From a virus, in IMG/VR virus record IMGVR_UViG_3300046727_000146, positions 1 through 21,949 of that record: a stretch of 21,949 bases of DNA. One strand, given 5' to 3'. Position 1 is the first letter of the stretch. Each line of letters begins with the position of its first letter. The translations under genes and the position numbers were made by a program. Positions 7,505 through 15,713 of the stretch are shown here, in pieces. The notes beneath the pieces were generated by a model, which saw only the letters and a program-made list of their open reading frames with translations, was not told where the DNA came from and ran no database searches.

Positions 7505-8908
7505 ATGAGGTTCACCGAGGGCGGCCAACCGGACCACCTAGCGTTTGGGGGCGTCTACAAGAACAAGGGCGGCAGCCAGCAGACGGCCACCGACAACACC
7601 TCGAACACGTCCGGCACGTCGCAGACCCAGCTCCCGCCGTGGCTGACGGGTGCCGCACAGCAGGCCGTCGGCACCGCGCAGACGCTGTCGCAGGATCCGA
7701 ACCTGTTCAATCCGTATCCCGGCCAGCAAGTCGCCGATGTGTCGCCCGGCACGCAGGCGGGCTGGAACTACGGCATCAACAACGATCCGACAGCGATGGC
7801 GTCGCAGATCGGCGGCACGACCGGCGGCATCTATAATGCCCTCTCCAACTATCTGCCGCAGGCACAGTCGTATCTACAGCAGGGCCTAGGCAACGCACAG
7901 CAGGCCGAGAACACCGGCCAGCAAGGCGCGCAGGGGGCAATCGCCACCGGGCTGTCGCAAGGTCAGGCAGCGATCAACACCGGGCTCGCGAACGCCCAGC
8001 AGTCGATGCAGGGCGGTCTCAGCAACGCCCAGGGGCTGCTTGGTGCCTGGGGTGGCGGCCCGGTCAGCGCGCAGGAGATCGCGCAGGGTGCCCAGAGCAT
8101 GATGAGCCCCTACACCCAGGCGGTCATCGATCCCACGATGGCGCTCGGCAAGCAGGCGCTGCAGCAGAACCTGCAGCAGGTAGGTGCCAATGCCAACCAG
8201 GCCGGCGCTTTCGGCGGCAGCCGCCAGGGCGTGCAGGAGGGCGTGGCGCAGTCGCAGGCAGCGCTCGGCGAGAGCAACATCCTGGGCAACCTGCTCAACA
8301 CCGGCTACGGCCAGGCACTCGGCGTCGCCGGCACGCTGGGCAATAACCTACAGCAGGACCGGTATGGCGCCGCGAGCACGCTGGCGCAGATGGCCGGCAA
8401 CCAGGGCAGCACCCTGGCCGGCTTGCAGGCGCAGGGGGGTGGCCAGTTCGCGGGACTACTCGGCTCGGGCGCGAACACCCTGGCGAATGCCAACTACGGC
8501 GCCGGCAATACGCTTGCTCAGTTGCAAGCCACCGGCGGCGGCCAGATGGCCGGCTACAACCAGGCCGACATCAACAACGCGCTGCAGACCGGCTCGGGGC
8601 TGCCGCAGCAGTATCTCCAGAACCTGCTCGGTATCGGCGGCCTGCAGCAATCGCAGCAACAGGCCGGACTGAACGCGCAGATGGGGCAGTATTACGGGTC
8701 ACAGCAGCAACCGATCCAGAACCTCGATCTGCTGCTGTCCGCGGTGAGCGGCGTGCCCTACGGCTCATCGAGCCAGACCACGGGCACCGGGCAGACATCC
8801 GGCACCACGACGGGCACCACGACGCCATCCACGGTGGATCAGATCGGGTCGTATCTCGGCTTGATCAGCAAGGTCGCATCGATCGGCGGCGCGGCAGCGG
8901 GGATATAG
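7505..8908 (+). CDS. Q/G-rich internal virion or ejection protein
   Basis: The protein has 467 residues and starts at ATG 7505 behind TAGGAGCC. It is dominated by Gln, Gly, Ala, Asn and Leu, with long predicted helices. The conserved core near residues 198-243 reads M-S-P-Y-T-Q-A-V-I-D-P-T followed by helix residues and then A-G-A-F-G-G-S-R-Q-G-V. That 'NPYTQ-VID ... GAFGGSR' pattern recurs in internal or tail proteins of many podophages, which are usually left without a firm function. Degenerate internal repeats follow (T-L-A-x-L-Q-A-x-G-G-G-Q-x-A-G at two places around residues 290-350). The N terminus is polar, with T/N/S runs. By analogy with P22-type ejection proteins it may be carried inside the virion and expelled with DNA, forming helical assemblies across the envelope. 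That role is inferred. Confidence 0.6.
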   Translation: MRFTEGGQPDHLAFGGVYKNKGGSQQTATDNTSNTSGTSQTQLPPWLTGAAQQAVGTAQTLSQDPNLFNPYPGQQVADVSPGTQAGWNYGINNDPTAMASQIGGTTGGIYNALSNYLPQAQSYLQQGLGNAQQAENTGQQGAQGAIATGLSQGQAAINTGLANAQQSMQGGLSNAQGLLGAWGGGPVSAQEIAQGAQSMMSPYTQAVIDPTMALGKQALQQNLQQVGANANQAGAFGGSRQGVQEGVAQSQAALGESNILGNLLNTGYGQALGVAGTLGNNLQQDRYGAASTLAQMAGNQGSTLAGLQAQGGGQFAGLLGSGANTLANANYGAGNTLAQLQATGGGQMAGYNQADINNALQTGSGLPQQYLQNLLGIGGLQQSQQQAGLNAQMGQYYGSQQQPIQNLDLLLSAVSGVPYGSSSQTTGTGQTSGTTTGTTTPSTVDQIGSYLGLISKVASIGGAAAGI

Positions 8909-8910
8909 CG

Positions 8911-9294
8911 ATGGCATGGGACGATGCAGCCTCGGGCGGCCTTGGTGTTGACAACTCGTCGTGGGGCAGCGGCGCGCTGCCGGCGAGCGCCTGGAACACC
9001 ACCGGAAGCAGCGGTGGCGTCGACTATTCTAAGCTCGCCCAGGGGCTGAAAGATGTCAGCGCAGCTGCGGCACAGCCACAGTCTCCGGCTGCATCCAACC
9101 TACCGCCAGGCGCGCAGGCCGCGGCGGGGCAAGCGGCATCGGCTGCCTACAGCGGCAACCCCGCCAGCATGAATGCGCTCGTCCAAATGCTGATGCAGCG
9201 CGTGCAGGCGCTCCGCGACGCCAGCAATCCAGCTACGGCCCGGCCGGTTAATCTGGGCGGCGGCAGTCGGACATCCGGCTTGTTAGGATTGTAG
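8911..9294 (+). CDS. Hypothetical virion-cluster protein, alanine/serine-rich
   Basis: This 127-residue protein starts at ATG 8911, two bases after the previous stop. The N terminus is rich in Gly, Ser and Asp with two Trp. The middle is Ala/Gln/Pro-rich, and residues about 85-110 form a probable amphipathic helix (S-M-N-A-L-V-Q-M-L-M-Q-R-V-Q-A-L-R-D). The end is G-L-L-G-L. I know no family for it. It lies between two probable internal virion proteins with almost no spacing, which suggests that it belongs to the same assembly, perhaps as a linker or small ejection protein. Confidence 0.55.
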   Translation: MAWDDAASGGLGVDNSSWGSGALPASAWNTTGSSGGVDYSKLAQGLKDVSAAAAQPQSPAASNLPPGAQAAAGQAASAAYSGNPASMNALVQMLMQRVQALRDASNPATARPVNLGGGSRTSGLLGL

Positions 9295-9296
9295 CC

Positions 9297-11651
9297 ATGG
9301 CAGCACCTGACGACACCCAGACGGTAGCGCCTTCGGACTATCCCTCGCCGCAGGAGATCCAGGCGGCGCTAGCTGCCAGGGGAGTTACAGCAGCCGCCGC
9401 GCCGCCACCAAGCGCCGCACCCGCTGCACCAGCAGCAGCGGCCGATCCGATGGCGGACTACATCAGGCGGCAGCTGGCGTTGCTCGATGCGCCACCCCCC
9501 TCGGTGCAGCCTGACACCACACCAGCTCGGGGTGGTATCGTGGGGCTGCTCGGCAGGATCGGCACAGCGCTCGCCGGCGGATCCGTCACCGACGTCCTGT
9601 CACCGGCACAGCGGGAACGTGCCGGCATCCGAGCGCTGGGCGACTTCGGCACGAGCCTGATGGCGGGCTCGGGCTACTACCCAGGCAAGCCGATGTTCGG
9701 CGGCCTGGCGCAGGGCTTCCAAGGCGCGGAACGGAGCGAGGCTGGGTCCGAGCAACAAGCGGCGTCCTATCTCGGCGCGCAGCAGAACTGGCAGATGGAG
9801 CAGCAGAAGCTGCAGCTGGAACGGATCAAGGAGGCGCTGCCGCTACTGCAGATGCAGACCGGCGCGAACCTCCCCAACCCACTGCTCACGAATGCCCCCG
9901 TCGTGCCAGGGACCGCGACAGGCGCTGGGAAGCCAGGCGGGGGCGGCGTCGCGCTGACACCGTTCATCGCCAAGAACCTACCGGCAGGCGTGTCCCCAGC
10001 CGAGGACCAGATGGTGCGAACCGTCTGGGGCGAGGCGCGCGGTGAACCTCTCGCTGGCCAACAGGGTGTGGCTGCCGTCATTAAGAACCGGATGGCGGCA
10101 GGCAACCAGGACGCGCAGGGCGTCATCTTCAAGCCGGGTGCTTTCTCATCATGGGCCGACAAACAACGGCCGGATATGGAGGCGCTAAGCCCGAGCGATC
10201 CGAAGTATCAGGACATTCTCAATAAAGCCGTGCGGCCGGTGTTAGCTGGCGATGTCCCGGACCCGACCGGAGGAGCGACCAACTTCTACGCCCCCACGGG
10301 AATGCCCCAAGGCGGTCCGTCCTGGGCAGCGGGGCAACAGCCTTCTGCCGTCATCGGGGGCCATCAGTTCTACAAGCTGCCGTATGGTCCAGGGACACAG
10401 GTTGCGGGGCCTGGAGCGCCCACAGGCGGCCCTGCCGGGTCTGCTGCACCATCAACCGCCCCCGACGCAACGGCGCCTCCTGCAGCCACGCCAGCCGCCC
10501 CCAGCGAGCAGACGTTCGAGCAGTTCCGGGCACAGAACCAGATTGATCCTGCGAGCTTGATGCCAGACCTGGCAGGAGCCAAGGCAGCGCAGGCTGCGGC
10601 GGCACAGCAACTCTCCCTGGCGCGCGCGGGACGCGGCGGCGATCCGAACAAGTCGCTGTCCGACTACAACACGGCTACCGATGCGGTGAACAAGCTGCAG
10701 CAGGAGGCCAATGCCAAGGTGCTGGATGCCCAGCGCCAGCTCTACGACGCCGCTCAGCAGCGGCAGGCGCAGGCAAAGCTGAAGGCGGATGAACTCGCGC
10801 AGGCCGCGAAGCTGAAGGCTGACGAACTGGCGCAGACGGCAGCGGAGAACGAGAAGAACCGGCAGGCGACGCAACAGCTTGAGCAGACAAAGGCGGGGCA
10901 GACCTTTCACCAAAAGCTCGAAGAGCAATCAGCCCAATACGCGCAGGACAACACCATCAAGCCGATGGCTGCACAGGCGACAAAAGCGCATCAGATGAAC
11001 TTGGGCCTGTCGCAACTCCTGCCTGTGCTCCAGGATCTGCCGAAAGGCGGTGGCGCGTTGGGCAGCGTGCTCGATGCCCACCCAGACCTGGCACCGCTGT
11101 TCAACACCGCCGGTATCCTGACTGATCGATCGGCTGACGCTGTGCGCCTGGTCAATGGGCTGGTGTCCAACATCTCAACCGAGATGAAGCCGACAGGCCT
11201 TGGCGCGCTACGAGAATACGAGTGGGACGCCTTCAAGGCGCAACTGCCAAGCTTGCTTTCGACGCCTGGAGGTCAGCAGAAGGCCGTCGCGATGCTGATG
11301 AACATGAACAATCGCATCCAGGAAGAGGGCAACTGGATGAACAAGTATTTCACCCGTCGGGTGCCAGATGAGACAACCCCCGGTGCCACACGGCCAGCAC
11401 ATAACCTGGAAACCGAGGGTGCCTTAAGCGCCCAACAACAGATGGACAAGGAACTCGGGCCAGTCATTCCGAGTTATACAGGGCCGATGAGTGGCGCCGG
11501 TCAGGCGCAATGGGAACAGGCGTTGCCACCAGGCAAGCCTTACTACAAGACATGGGCGGTGCCTGATCCTAAGAACCCTGGCCAGCCGCTGCGTGACCAG
11601 AGTGGCAATGTGAGGACCACCAAGACGCTGGAGGTCAGGCCATGGCAGTAG
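9297..11651 (+). CDS. Large virion protein with SleB-type cell-wall hydrolase domain
   Basis: The protein has 784 residues and starts at ATG 9297, two bases after the previous stop. The first 230 residues are a Pro/Ala-rich region with a glycine-containing helix (G-I-V-G-L-L-G-R-I-G-T-A-L-A-G-G). Residues about 236-360 match the cell-wall hydrolase SleB family (Hydrolase_2): V-R-T-V-W-G-E246-A-R-G-E, G-x-x-A-V-A-A-V-I-K-N-R-like helix, F-S-S-W, N-F-Y-A-P and a G-G-H-Q-F-Y ending. Glu246 is the likely catalytic acid. Residues about 420-560 form a Gln/Ala/Lys-rich coiled coil with a tandem ten-residue repeat. The C-terminal part is mixed alpha and polar. Its place among ejection proteins suggests local peptidoglycan opening at infection and not the lysis endolysin, but a dual role cannot be excluded. 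It overlaps the next gene by ten bases. Confidence 0.7.
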   Translation: MAAPDDTQTVAPSDYPSPQEIQAALAARGVTAAAAPPPSAAPAAPAAAADPMADYIRRQLALLDAPPPSVQPDTTPARGGIVGLLGRIGTALAGGSVTDVLSPAQRERAGIRALGDFGTSLMAGSGYYPGKPMFGGLAQGFQGAERSEAGSEQQAASYLGAQQNWQMEQQKLQLERIKEALPLLQMQTGANLPNPLLTNAPVVPGTATGAGKPGGGGVALTPFIAKNLPAGVSPAEDQMVRTVWGEARGEPLAGQQGVAAVIKNRMAAGNQDAQGVIFKPGAFSSWADKQRPDMEALSPSDPKYQDILNKAVRPVLAGDVPDPTGGATNFYAPTGMPQGGPSWAAGQQPSAVIGGHQFYKLPYGPGTQVAGPGAPTGGPAGSAAPSTAPDATAPPAATPAAPSEQTFEQFRAQNQIDPASLMPDLAGAKAAQAAAAQQLSLARAGRGGDPNKSLSDYNTATDAVNKLQQEANAKVLDAQRQLYDAAQQRQAQAKLKADELAQAAKLKADELAQTAAENEKNRQATQQLEQTKAGQTFHQKLEEQSAQYAQDNTIKPMAAQATKAHQMNLGLSQLLPVLQDLPKGGGALGSVLDAHPDLAPLFNTAGILTDRSADAVRLVNGLVSNISTEMKPTGLGALREYEWDAFKAQLPSLLSTPGGQQKAVAMLMNMNNRIQEEGNWMNKYFTRRVPDETTPGATRPAHNLETEGALSAQQQMDKELGPVIPSYTGPMSGAGQAQWEQALPPGKPYYKTWAVPDPKNPGQPLRDQSGNVRTTKTLEVRPWQ
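10773..10835 (+). repeat. Tandem 33-bp coding repeat (ten-residue AKLKADELAQ unit)
   Basis: Within the coiled-coil part of the SleB-domain gene, the ten-residue unit A-K-L-K-A-D-E-L-A-Q is encoded at 10773-10802 and again at 10806-10835 with one Ala between. The period is therefore 33 bp (11 residues, three helix turns). The two copies differ only at synonymous positions. This looks like a recent duplication lengthening the coiled coil. Confidence 0.75.
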
Positions 11652-13666
11652 GCGACGATCTGCCATTGCTGCCGGCCGATGCGACCCCAACGCAGCCGTC
11701 GATCGCGGAGCAGCAACGCCAGCACACAGAGCAATCAGCACCGGCTACGTCCGGTGACAACCTGCCGCTCGCTCCTGCGCCGACGCCCGGCATCCTTGAT
11801 AGCTCATGGTCGGTGGCCGGCAAGCAACTGTGGGACAAGGGATCGCGCGGCGTTGGGTTGGGCACGAGAGACGTGGTCGAGGGCGGCACCTCGCCCGTTA
11901 CCGGGGTGCTGGATCTCGCGACGTGGCCGATGCGCGCCTTGCAACGAGCGTTCGGCGTTCCAACAACCGCGCCGTCTGATCTCGTCACAAAGAGCCTTGA
12001 TGCCGCCGGCCTGCCGACACCCCAGACGCCGACAGAACAGAACATCTCGACGTTCAACCGAGGTGTCGCATCGGTGCTGCCCAGCATAGCCGTTGGCGGA
12101 ATGCCGGCAGTGGCGGCAAGGGTGCCAACTGTCGCCCAGCCGTTCGTGGCCGCACCGACAGCCAGCGCGCCCCAGGCGGTGCGTGCATTGGTGGCCGGCG
12201 GCACGGGGGCCGTCGCCGGCGAGAAGGCGGCAGGCTCCGATCTGGTGCCAGCATGGCTCAAGCCCACCGCGAACATCGCTGCCGCCATCGCGGGCGCCAG
12301 GTTTGCCGATGTCGGCGCGAACCTGGGCGCCAAGACCTACAACGCCGTCGCGGGCAACATGAGCCCGACCTACAACGCCTTCGTGCGCGCAGGCGTTGAT
12401 CCCCGGCTGCTTGGAACAGTGGCGGGAGGCGAAGTGGGCCAGTCAGCCGAGGCGGCGGCAACGCGGGTGCCGTTCGCATCCTCCGTTATGCGGCCGGTGC
12501 AGCAGAACACGCTGGATCAATTCGGCAATTCGGTGGAACGCACAGCCAGTCAGCTGGACCCAGCTGGCGCCGGTATCACCGCGCAGACAACCGGTGACCA
12601 CCTGCAGAGCAGCTATCGCAACTGGGTGGATAACGTCTTCAACGGACCACAAGGGCGCCAGGCCGCCGCCTGGAACCCACTCAATCAGCGCATGGCTGGC
12701 GCGTCCGTCGATACAGCGCCATTTCGTGCCGCGCTCACAGATGCTGCGGCGCCGCCAAACCTGGCCAGCATGCCGGCAACGCAGCAGGCGTGGGCCTCGG
12801 GGCAGGCGCAGCGCTGGCTCGATGCGCTGAACACCGACATCGGCCGCGGCAATCTGACCTGGGAACAGGCGCAGGCGATCAGGACGCGCATCGGTGACGC
12901 AATGGGCACCCCAGCGATTGCTGACGCGATCGGCATGCAGCAGCTACGACGAATGTACGGCGGCCTCGCTGATGGGATGCGGACGTCCGCAGTGGCAAAT
13001 GGCCAGGGTGCGCTATTCAATAACGCCAACGCAGTCACTACGGCTGGGCACACCTTCATGGAGAATGTGGGCAGCAAGATCGCTAAGGCGAACAACCCGC
13101 TGCAGGAGACCGTCGCGCCCGAGCAGGCAACCAACAGCATCCTGAATAGCGGCGACACAACCTTGCAGGCGGTTCGGCAGGAGATGCCGGATGCGGCCGA
13201 TGTGCTGGCGGCTTACAAGCTGCGGCAAGCACAAACGGCCAAGCCGTCGATGGCCGGCGCCTACAACGACACCTCGACCGGTACTTTCCTCACCAACATG
13301 AACCGCTCGCAGCAGCAGACGCCAGGCGGCCATAGCGCGCTGTTCCAAGATCCGGCAGTACAGGGGCAACTCGGTGACCTGACTGAGGTAGCGCGGCGGC
13401 TGCGTGCGACTGAGCGTCACCTGAACACATCAGGCACCGCCGAGCAGTTGGGGTGGATGCAGTACCTGCAAGGGATTGGCGAGGCTGCCAGCGAGCTAAA
13501 GCCTGGCAAGTTGGCGGGCGCCATAACTATTCCTCCAACTGTCGGATGGGGCCTTGGGAAGCTTATGACCAACCCGACAGCTACGCGGTTCGCCGCAGCG
13601 CAGGGAGCCGGACAGCCATTGTTAGCGCCACGCATCGCGGGGTTGCTTGGGTCGCAGTCTCAGTGA
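11642..13666 (+). CDS. Large alanine-rich putative internal/ejection protein
   Basis: The protein has 674 residues and starts at an ATG ten bases inside the previous gene. The N terminus (residues 1-60) is polar and Pro-rich. Residues about 130-215 contain Ala/Gly/Val-rich stretches (V-L-P-S-I-A-V-G-G-M-P-A-V-A-A and A-L-V-A-G-G-T-G-A-V-A-G) that look membrane-active. The rest is long, mostly helical and Gln/Ala/Asn-rich. I do not recognise a catalytic domain. As the last gene of the rightward late block, next to the SleB-domain protein, it is best read as an ejection protein that contacts or crosses the host envelope. Its stop lies inside the convergent small membrane-protein gene, with a seven-base overlap of the two 3' ends and no room for a terminator. 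Confidence 0.6.
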   Translation: MAVGDDLPLLPADATPTQPSIAEQQRQHTEQSAPATSGDNLPLAPAPTPGILDSSWSVAGKQLWDKGSRGVGLGTRDVVEGGTSPVTGVLDLATWPMRALQRAFGVPTTAPSDLVTKSLDAAGLPTPQTPTEQNISTFNRGVASVLPSIAVGGMPAVAARVPTVAQPFVAAPTASAPQAVRALVAGGTGAVAGEKAAGSDLVPAWLKPTANIAAAIAGARFADVGANLGAKTYNAVAGNMSPTYNAFVRAGVDPRLLGTVAGGEVGQSAEAAATRVPFASSVMRPVQQNTLDQFGNSVERTASQLDPAGAGITAQTTGDHLQSSYRNWVDNVFNGPQGRQAAAWNPLNQRMAGASVDTAPFRAALTDAAAPPNLASMPATQQAWASGQAQRWLDALNTDIGRGNLTWEQAQAIRTRIGDAMGTPAIADAIGMQQLRRMYGGLADGMRTSAVANGQGALFNNANAVTTAGHTFMENVGSKIAKANNPLQETVAPEQATNSILNSGDTTLQAVRQEMPDAADVLAAYKLRQAQTAKPSMAGAYNDTSTGTFLTNMNRSQQQTPGGHSALFQDPAVQGQLGDLTEVARRLRATERHLNTSGTAEQLGWMQYLQGIGEAASELKPGKLAGAITIPPTVGWGLGKLMTNPTATRFAAAQGAGQPLLAPRIAGLLGSQSQ

Positions 13667-13818
13667 TGGGCGGCCCAAGCTATGGCCGCGCCTACCAGCA
13701 TGCAAGCAGCGAAAATTCCAAGGAATGGCCATACGAAAAGCGCGATGATGAGCAGCGCGTCTTTGAAGATGAAGCTGAACAATACGATTATTGCAACTAA
13801 GCAGAGCCAACCAATCAT
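13660..13818 (-). CDS. 52-residue two-helix membrane protein (holin-like?)
   Basis: Read on the minus strand, ATG 13818 opens a 52-residue protein. It begins M-I-G-W-L-C-L-V-A-I-I-V-L-F, then has one charged pair K-D at residues 19-20, then a second hydrophobic stretch of about 28 residues (A-L-L-I-I-A-L-F-V-W-P-F-L-G and on), ending A-W-A-A-H-H. This is two membrane helices with a short charged turn. A GGA lies eight bases upstream of the start. The gene follows the coiled-coil membrane protein in the same direction, with a possible 12-codon mini-frame (13856-13818 region) between them. Two-helix phage proteins of this size are often holins or holin partners, but nothing here proves it. It is antisense to a weak open frame on the plus strand, and the membrane reading is far more protein-like. 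Confidence 0.65.
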   Translation of the reverse strand: MIGWLCLVAIIVLFSFIFKDALLIIALFVWPFLGIFAACMLVGAAIAWAAHH

Positions 13819-13852
13819 CACATCGATCCAATCACAGTGGATGAGGCGGCGG

Positions 13853-14119
13853 TCATACCCAGTGGAACCCGTGCGCCATCAGGCCGCCGAGCGTGGCAAG
13901 GCCCGCCAGCGTCAACCCGATGGTGACTGTGGTCAGGGTGATTTGCAGGCGGACGAGGAACCGGAAGTCGTCGCCTTGCCTGCTATCGAGCCGCTCCATG
14001 CGCGTGTCGAAGCGGGCTTCCATACGGTCCAGCCGGGTCTCAATGCGTATCAGCGTGTCGCGGGTCTCTCGCGCAATCTGTTCAAGGATCGCCACACGAG
14101 GAAGAATGTCGTCAGCCAT
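13853..14119 (-). CDS. Coiled-coil protein with C-terminal membrane helix (XhlA-like layout)
   Basis: The protein has 88 residues. Its ATG at 14119 has GGAG seven bases upstream. Residues 5-50 form a heptad-rich charged helix (L-P-R-V-A-I-L-E-Q-I-A-R-E-T, then T-L-I-R-I-E-T-R-L-D-R-M-E-A-R-F). Residues about 58-82 are one hydrophobic helix (L-Q-I-T-L-T-T-V-T-I-G-L-T-L-A-G-L-A-T-L). The same layout is found in phage XhlA/haemolysin-type accessory proteins that sit beside holins. The following 52-residue two-helix protein strengthens a lysis-module reading. However, both genes lie at the distal end of the PL operon with recT, so an early membrane function such as superinfection exclusion is equally possible. 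The stop overlaps a mini-frame start (GTATGA). Confidence 0.65.
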   Translation of the reverse strand: MADDILPRVAILEQIARETRDTLIRIETRLDRMEARFDTRMERLDSRQGDDFRFLVRLQITLTTVTIGLTLAGLATLGGLMAHGFHWV

Positions 14120-14191
14120 GTCGTAGCTCCATTCTGCGGCATCGGTAGGGCCGGTGGCGGCATTGGCAGTGCTGCCCCGGCCCGATTTATA

Positions 14192-15166
14192 TCAGCCGGC
14201 CGCGAGCTTTGCTTCCCCTTCGATGTGGACCTCGTCCAGGTCGTCGTCTACGGCCTCCGTCTCATCCGCGGGGAACCTGTCGAAAGCATGGTTCAGCGCT
14301 TTCGTGACCCACATGCTCAGTTCCGGTATGCCGGAGTTCTGCGCTGCGTGGACGGATTTCAGGCCGCCAACTGCGACGACATCGGCCCGCGATTGCGCCG
14401 AGGCCAGCTTGGCCAGCAGGTTCCGCTTCCACCTCTCCTCGTCAGTCTCCGTCGGGCCAGCCTCGTAGGGCGTTGGGTCCACCTTGCGCTCTGCCCGGGG
14501 CGTGGCGGCGGCGGCGGAGCGCAGCGGGATCGTATCGTTCAGCGCCTTGCGGGCCGCATCAACTTCGGCAAGCTCCATCTGGGTCAAGCGGCGATCGGTC
14601 GGCGGCTGCTCCTCTGCGGTGCCATCGATGATCGGCCCCATCTCCTCGCGCGAGTAGACGCCAAGGATCACAGCAGGCGTCCAGCGCCGCGCCCAAACCC
14701 TGGCGCCATGATAGACGAGCTGCTGGTCTGGCTGCTTCACCCACAGCGGATTGGGGGTCTTCGCATCCGCTAGTTTGACTAGGACAGTGCGCGGGTTGGT
14801 CTCGCCGCGTCTGGTGGCGGTCACGGTGATGCTGCGGGCATCGCCAACACCTTCGAACTCGTAATCGATGTGGCCGACGATTGCGCCGCTGTTCTCGACC
14901 GCGGCAGCCACCAGCTTTCCCTCGATCATCAGCTTGCCGGAAATCACACTGGTCCCCTGTGCTACGGCGAAGGGAGACATGCCCCATCGCATGGCGAGCT
15001 CGACCACCATCAGGCAGTCGCCGGGGCTGTCCTGCAGATGCTTCGGAACGGTGCGGGCGCGTGACATGAACTCAGCGAGACGCAGTGCCTCATCCATGTT
15101 GCGCGGCACCAGGCCGGTGCCGGGATTGAATGAAGCGGTGTCGGTGGTCGTCAGTGCTTGGCTCAT
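14192..15166 (-). CDS. recT: RecT-family single-strand annealing protein
   Basis: The protein has 324 residues and starts at ATG 15166 in ATGA overlap with the upstream gene. Residues about 20-180 carry the RecT pattern: a helix with L-A-E-F-M-S-R-A, P-x-H-L-Q-D-S-P-G-D-C-L, then E-L-A-M-R-W-G-M-S-P-F-A-V-A-Q-G, then G-K-L-M-I-E-G-K-L-V-A-A-A-V, and later Y-H-G-A-R-V-W-A-R-R-W-T-P-A-V-I-L-G-V-Y. RecT proteins anneal complementary single strands during phage recombination. Normally they work with a 5'-3' exonuclease (RecE, lambda Exo or YqaJ). No such nuclease is visible in this operon. The C-terminal 130 residues are variable and charged. It is probably expressed early from PL. The gap of about 70 bases to the next gene holds only that gene's ribosome-binding site. 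Confidence 0.8.
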   Translation of the reverse strand: MSQALTTTDTASFNPGTGLVPRNMDEALRLAEFMSRARTVPKHLQDSPGDCLMVVELAMRWGMSPFAVAQGTSVISGKLMIEGKLVAAAVENSGAIVGHIDYEFEGVGDARSITVTATRRGETNPRTVLVKLADAKTPNPLWVKQPDQQLVYHGARVWARRWTPAVILGVYSREEMGPIIDGTAEEQPPTDRRLTQMELAEVDAARKALNDTIPLRSAAAATPRAERKVDPTPYEAGPTETDEERWKRNLLAKLASAQSRADVVAVGGLKSVHAAQNSGIPELSMWVTKALNHAFDRFPADETEAVDDDLDEVHIEGEAKLAAG

Positions 15167-15480
15167 TGTGTGGCCTTCTCGGGTTTGCGACGCAGGCTGG
15201 TCAGCTCGCCGTCCTCGTTGATGCCGCGTAGCTCGACGCGCTTGTCGAACACGGTGTGCGTGAACTCCTCGGCGAGCTTGGGATGCATGGCGCGCAGCTC
15301 TTTCACATCCAGACGGGCCGTGGCCACGTCTTTGACCTCGACGCAGTAGTGGTTCCCGGTTCTGGCCGAAGGGTCCGCGATGACGGTCGCCTTCAGCTCG
15401 CGCTCTCTCGATGTCAGGTGCTTGATTTTATCCCGCACGGCCCAAAGCTCATCCGCGGGCGGTAGCTGGTCAGTCGGCAT
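15163..15480 (-). CDS. Hypothetical protein upstream of recT
   Basis: The protein has 105 residues, with ATG 15480 overlapping the end of the previous gene. The first 40 residues form a charged helix (E-L-W-A-V-R-D-K-I-K-H-L-T-S-R-E-R-E-L-K). A short beta part follows (N-H-Y-C-V-E-V-K-D-V), and then a second helix (V-K-E-L-R-A-M-H-P-K-L-A-E-E-F). Proteins with this layout sit beside recombination genes in many phages and are left without a function. The direct ATGA coupling to recT suggests a partner or regulator of annealing. It is too small, and lacks the acidic cluster, to be the missing exonuclease. Confidence 0.6.
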   Translation of the reverse strand: MPTDQLPPADELWAVRDKIKHLTSRERELKATVIADPSARTGNHYCVEVKDVATARLDVKELRAMHPKLAEEFTHTVFDKRVELRGINEDGELTSLRRKPEKATQ

Positions 15481-15685
15481 CGTGGCTCTCCCGAAGCTTG
15501 TGGAAGCCCAGCCGCACCTCTGGAGAGTCCAGCCGCAGCGGGACGTTCTCCATGTGCTTCACCTGATCGGCGAGTGCCATCAGCTTCGCGGCCAGCAGGC
15601 CGGCGGTGCGATACGGGATGTCCTTCTTGTGGAGGGCCCAGCCGGCGATGAAGTCTGCCGTGCCCTGTATGTCGTTGCTGATCAT
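15470..15685 (-). CDS. Small helical early protein, unknown
   Basis: The protein has 71 residues. ATG 15685 has GGAG about nine bases upstream. It is mostly helical by eye (F-I-A-G-W-A-L-H-K-K, then A-G-L-L-A-A-K-L-M-A-L-A-D-Q-V-K-H-M-E) with a charged C terminus ending R-E-S-H-D-A-D. There are no cysteines. It overlaps the next gene by eleven bases. I know no family for it. Its position between the first PL genes and recT suggests an early accessory role such as host takeover or recombination support. Confidence 0.6.
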   Translation of the reverse strand: MISNDIQGTADFIAGWALHKKDIPYRTAGLLAAKLMALADQVKHMENVPLRLDSPEVRLGFHKLRESHDAD

Positions 15686-15713
15686 GATCGGTCTCCGAGG
15701 GAGCTGATGGTGG

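Noticed and set aside
13666-13800. A 44-codon plus-strand frame starting in TGATG overlap with the large late gene
   Set aside because: It is exactly antisense to the 52-residue two-helix membrane gene. Its acidic, low-hydrophobic composition is what the reverse complement of membrane-helix codons gives.
13682-14773. A 363-codon plus-strand frame
   Set aside because: It lies opposite recT and the coiled-coil membrane gene, both of which have recognisable protein features and ribosome-binding sites. The plus frame has none.
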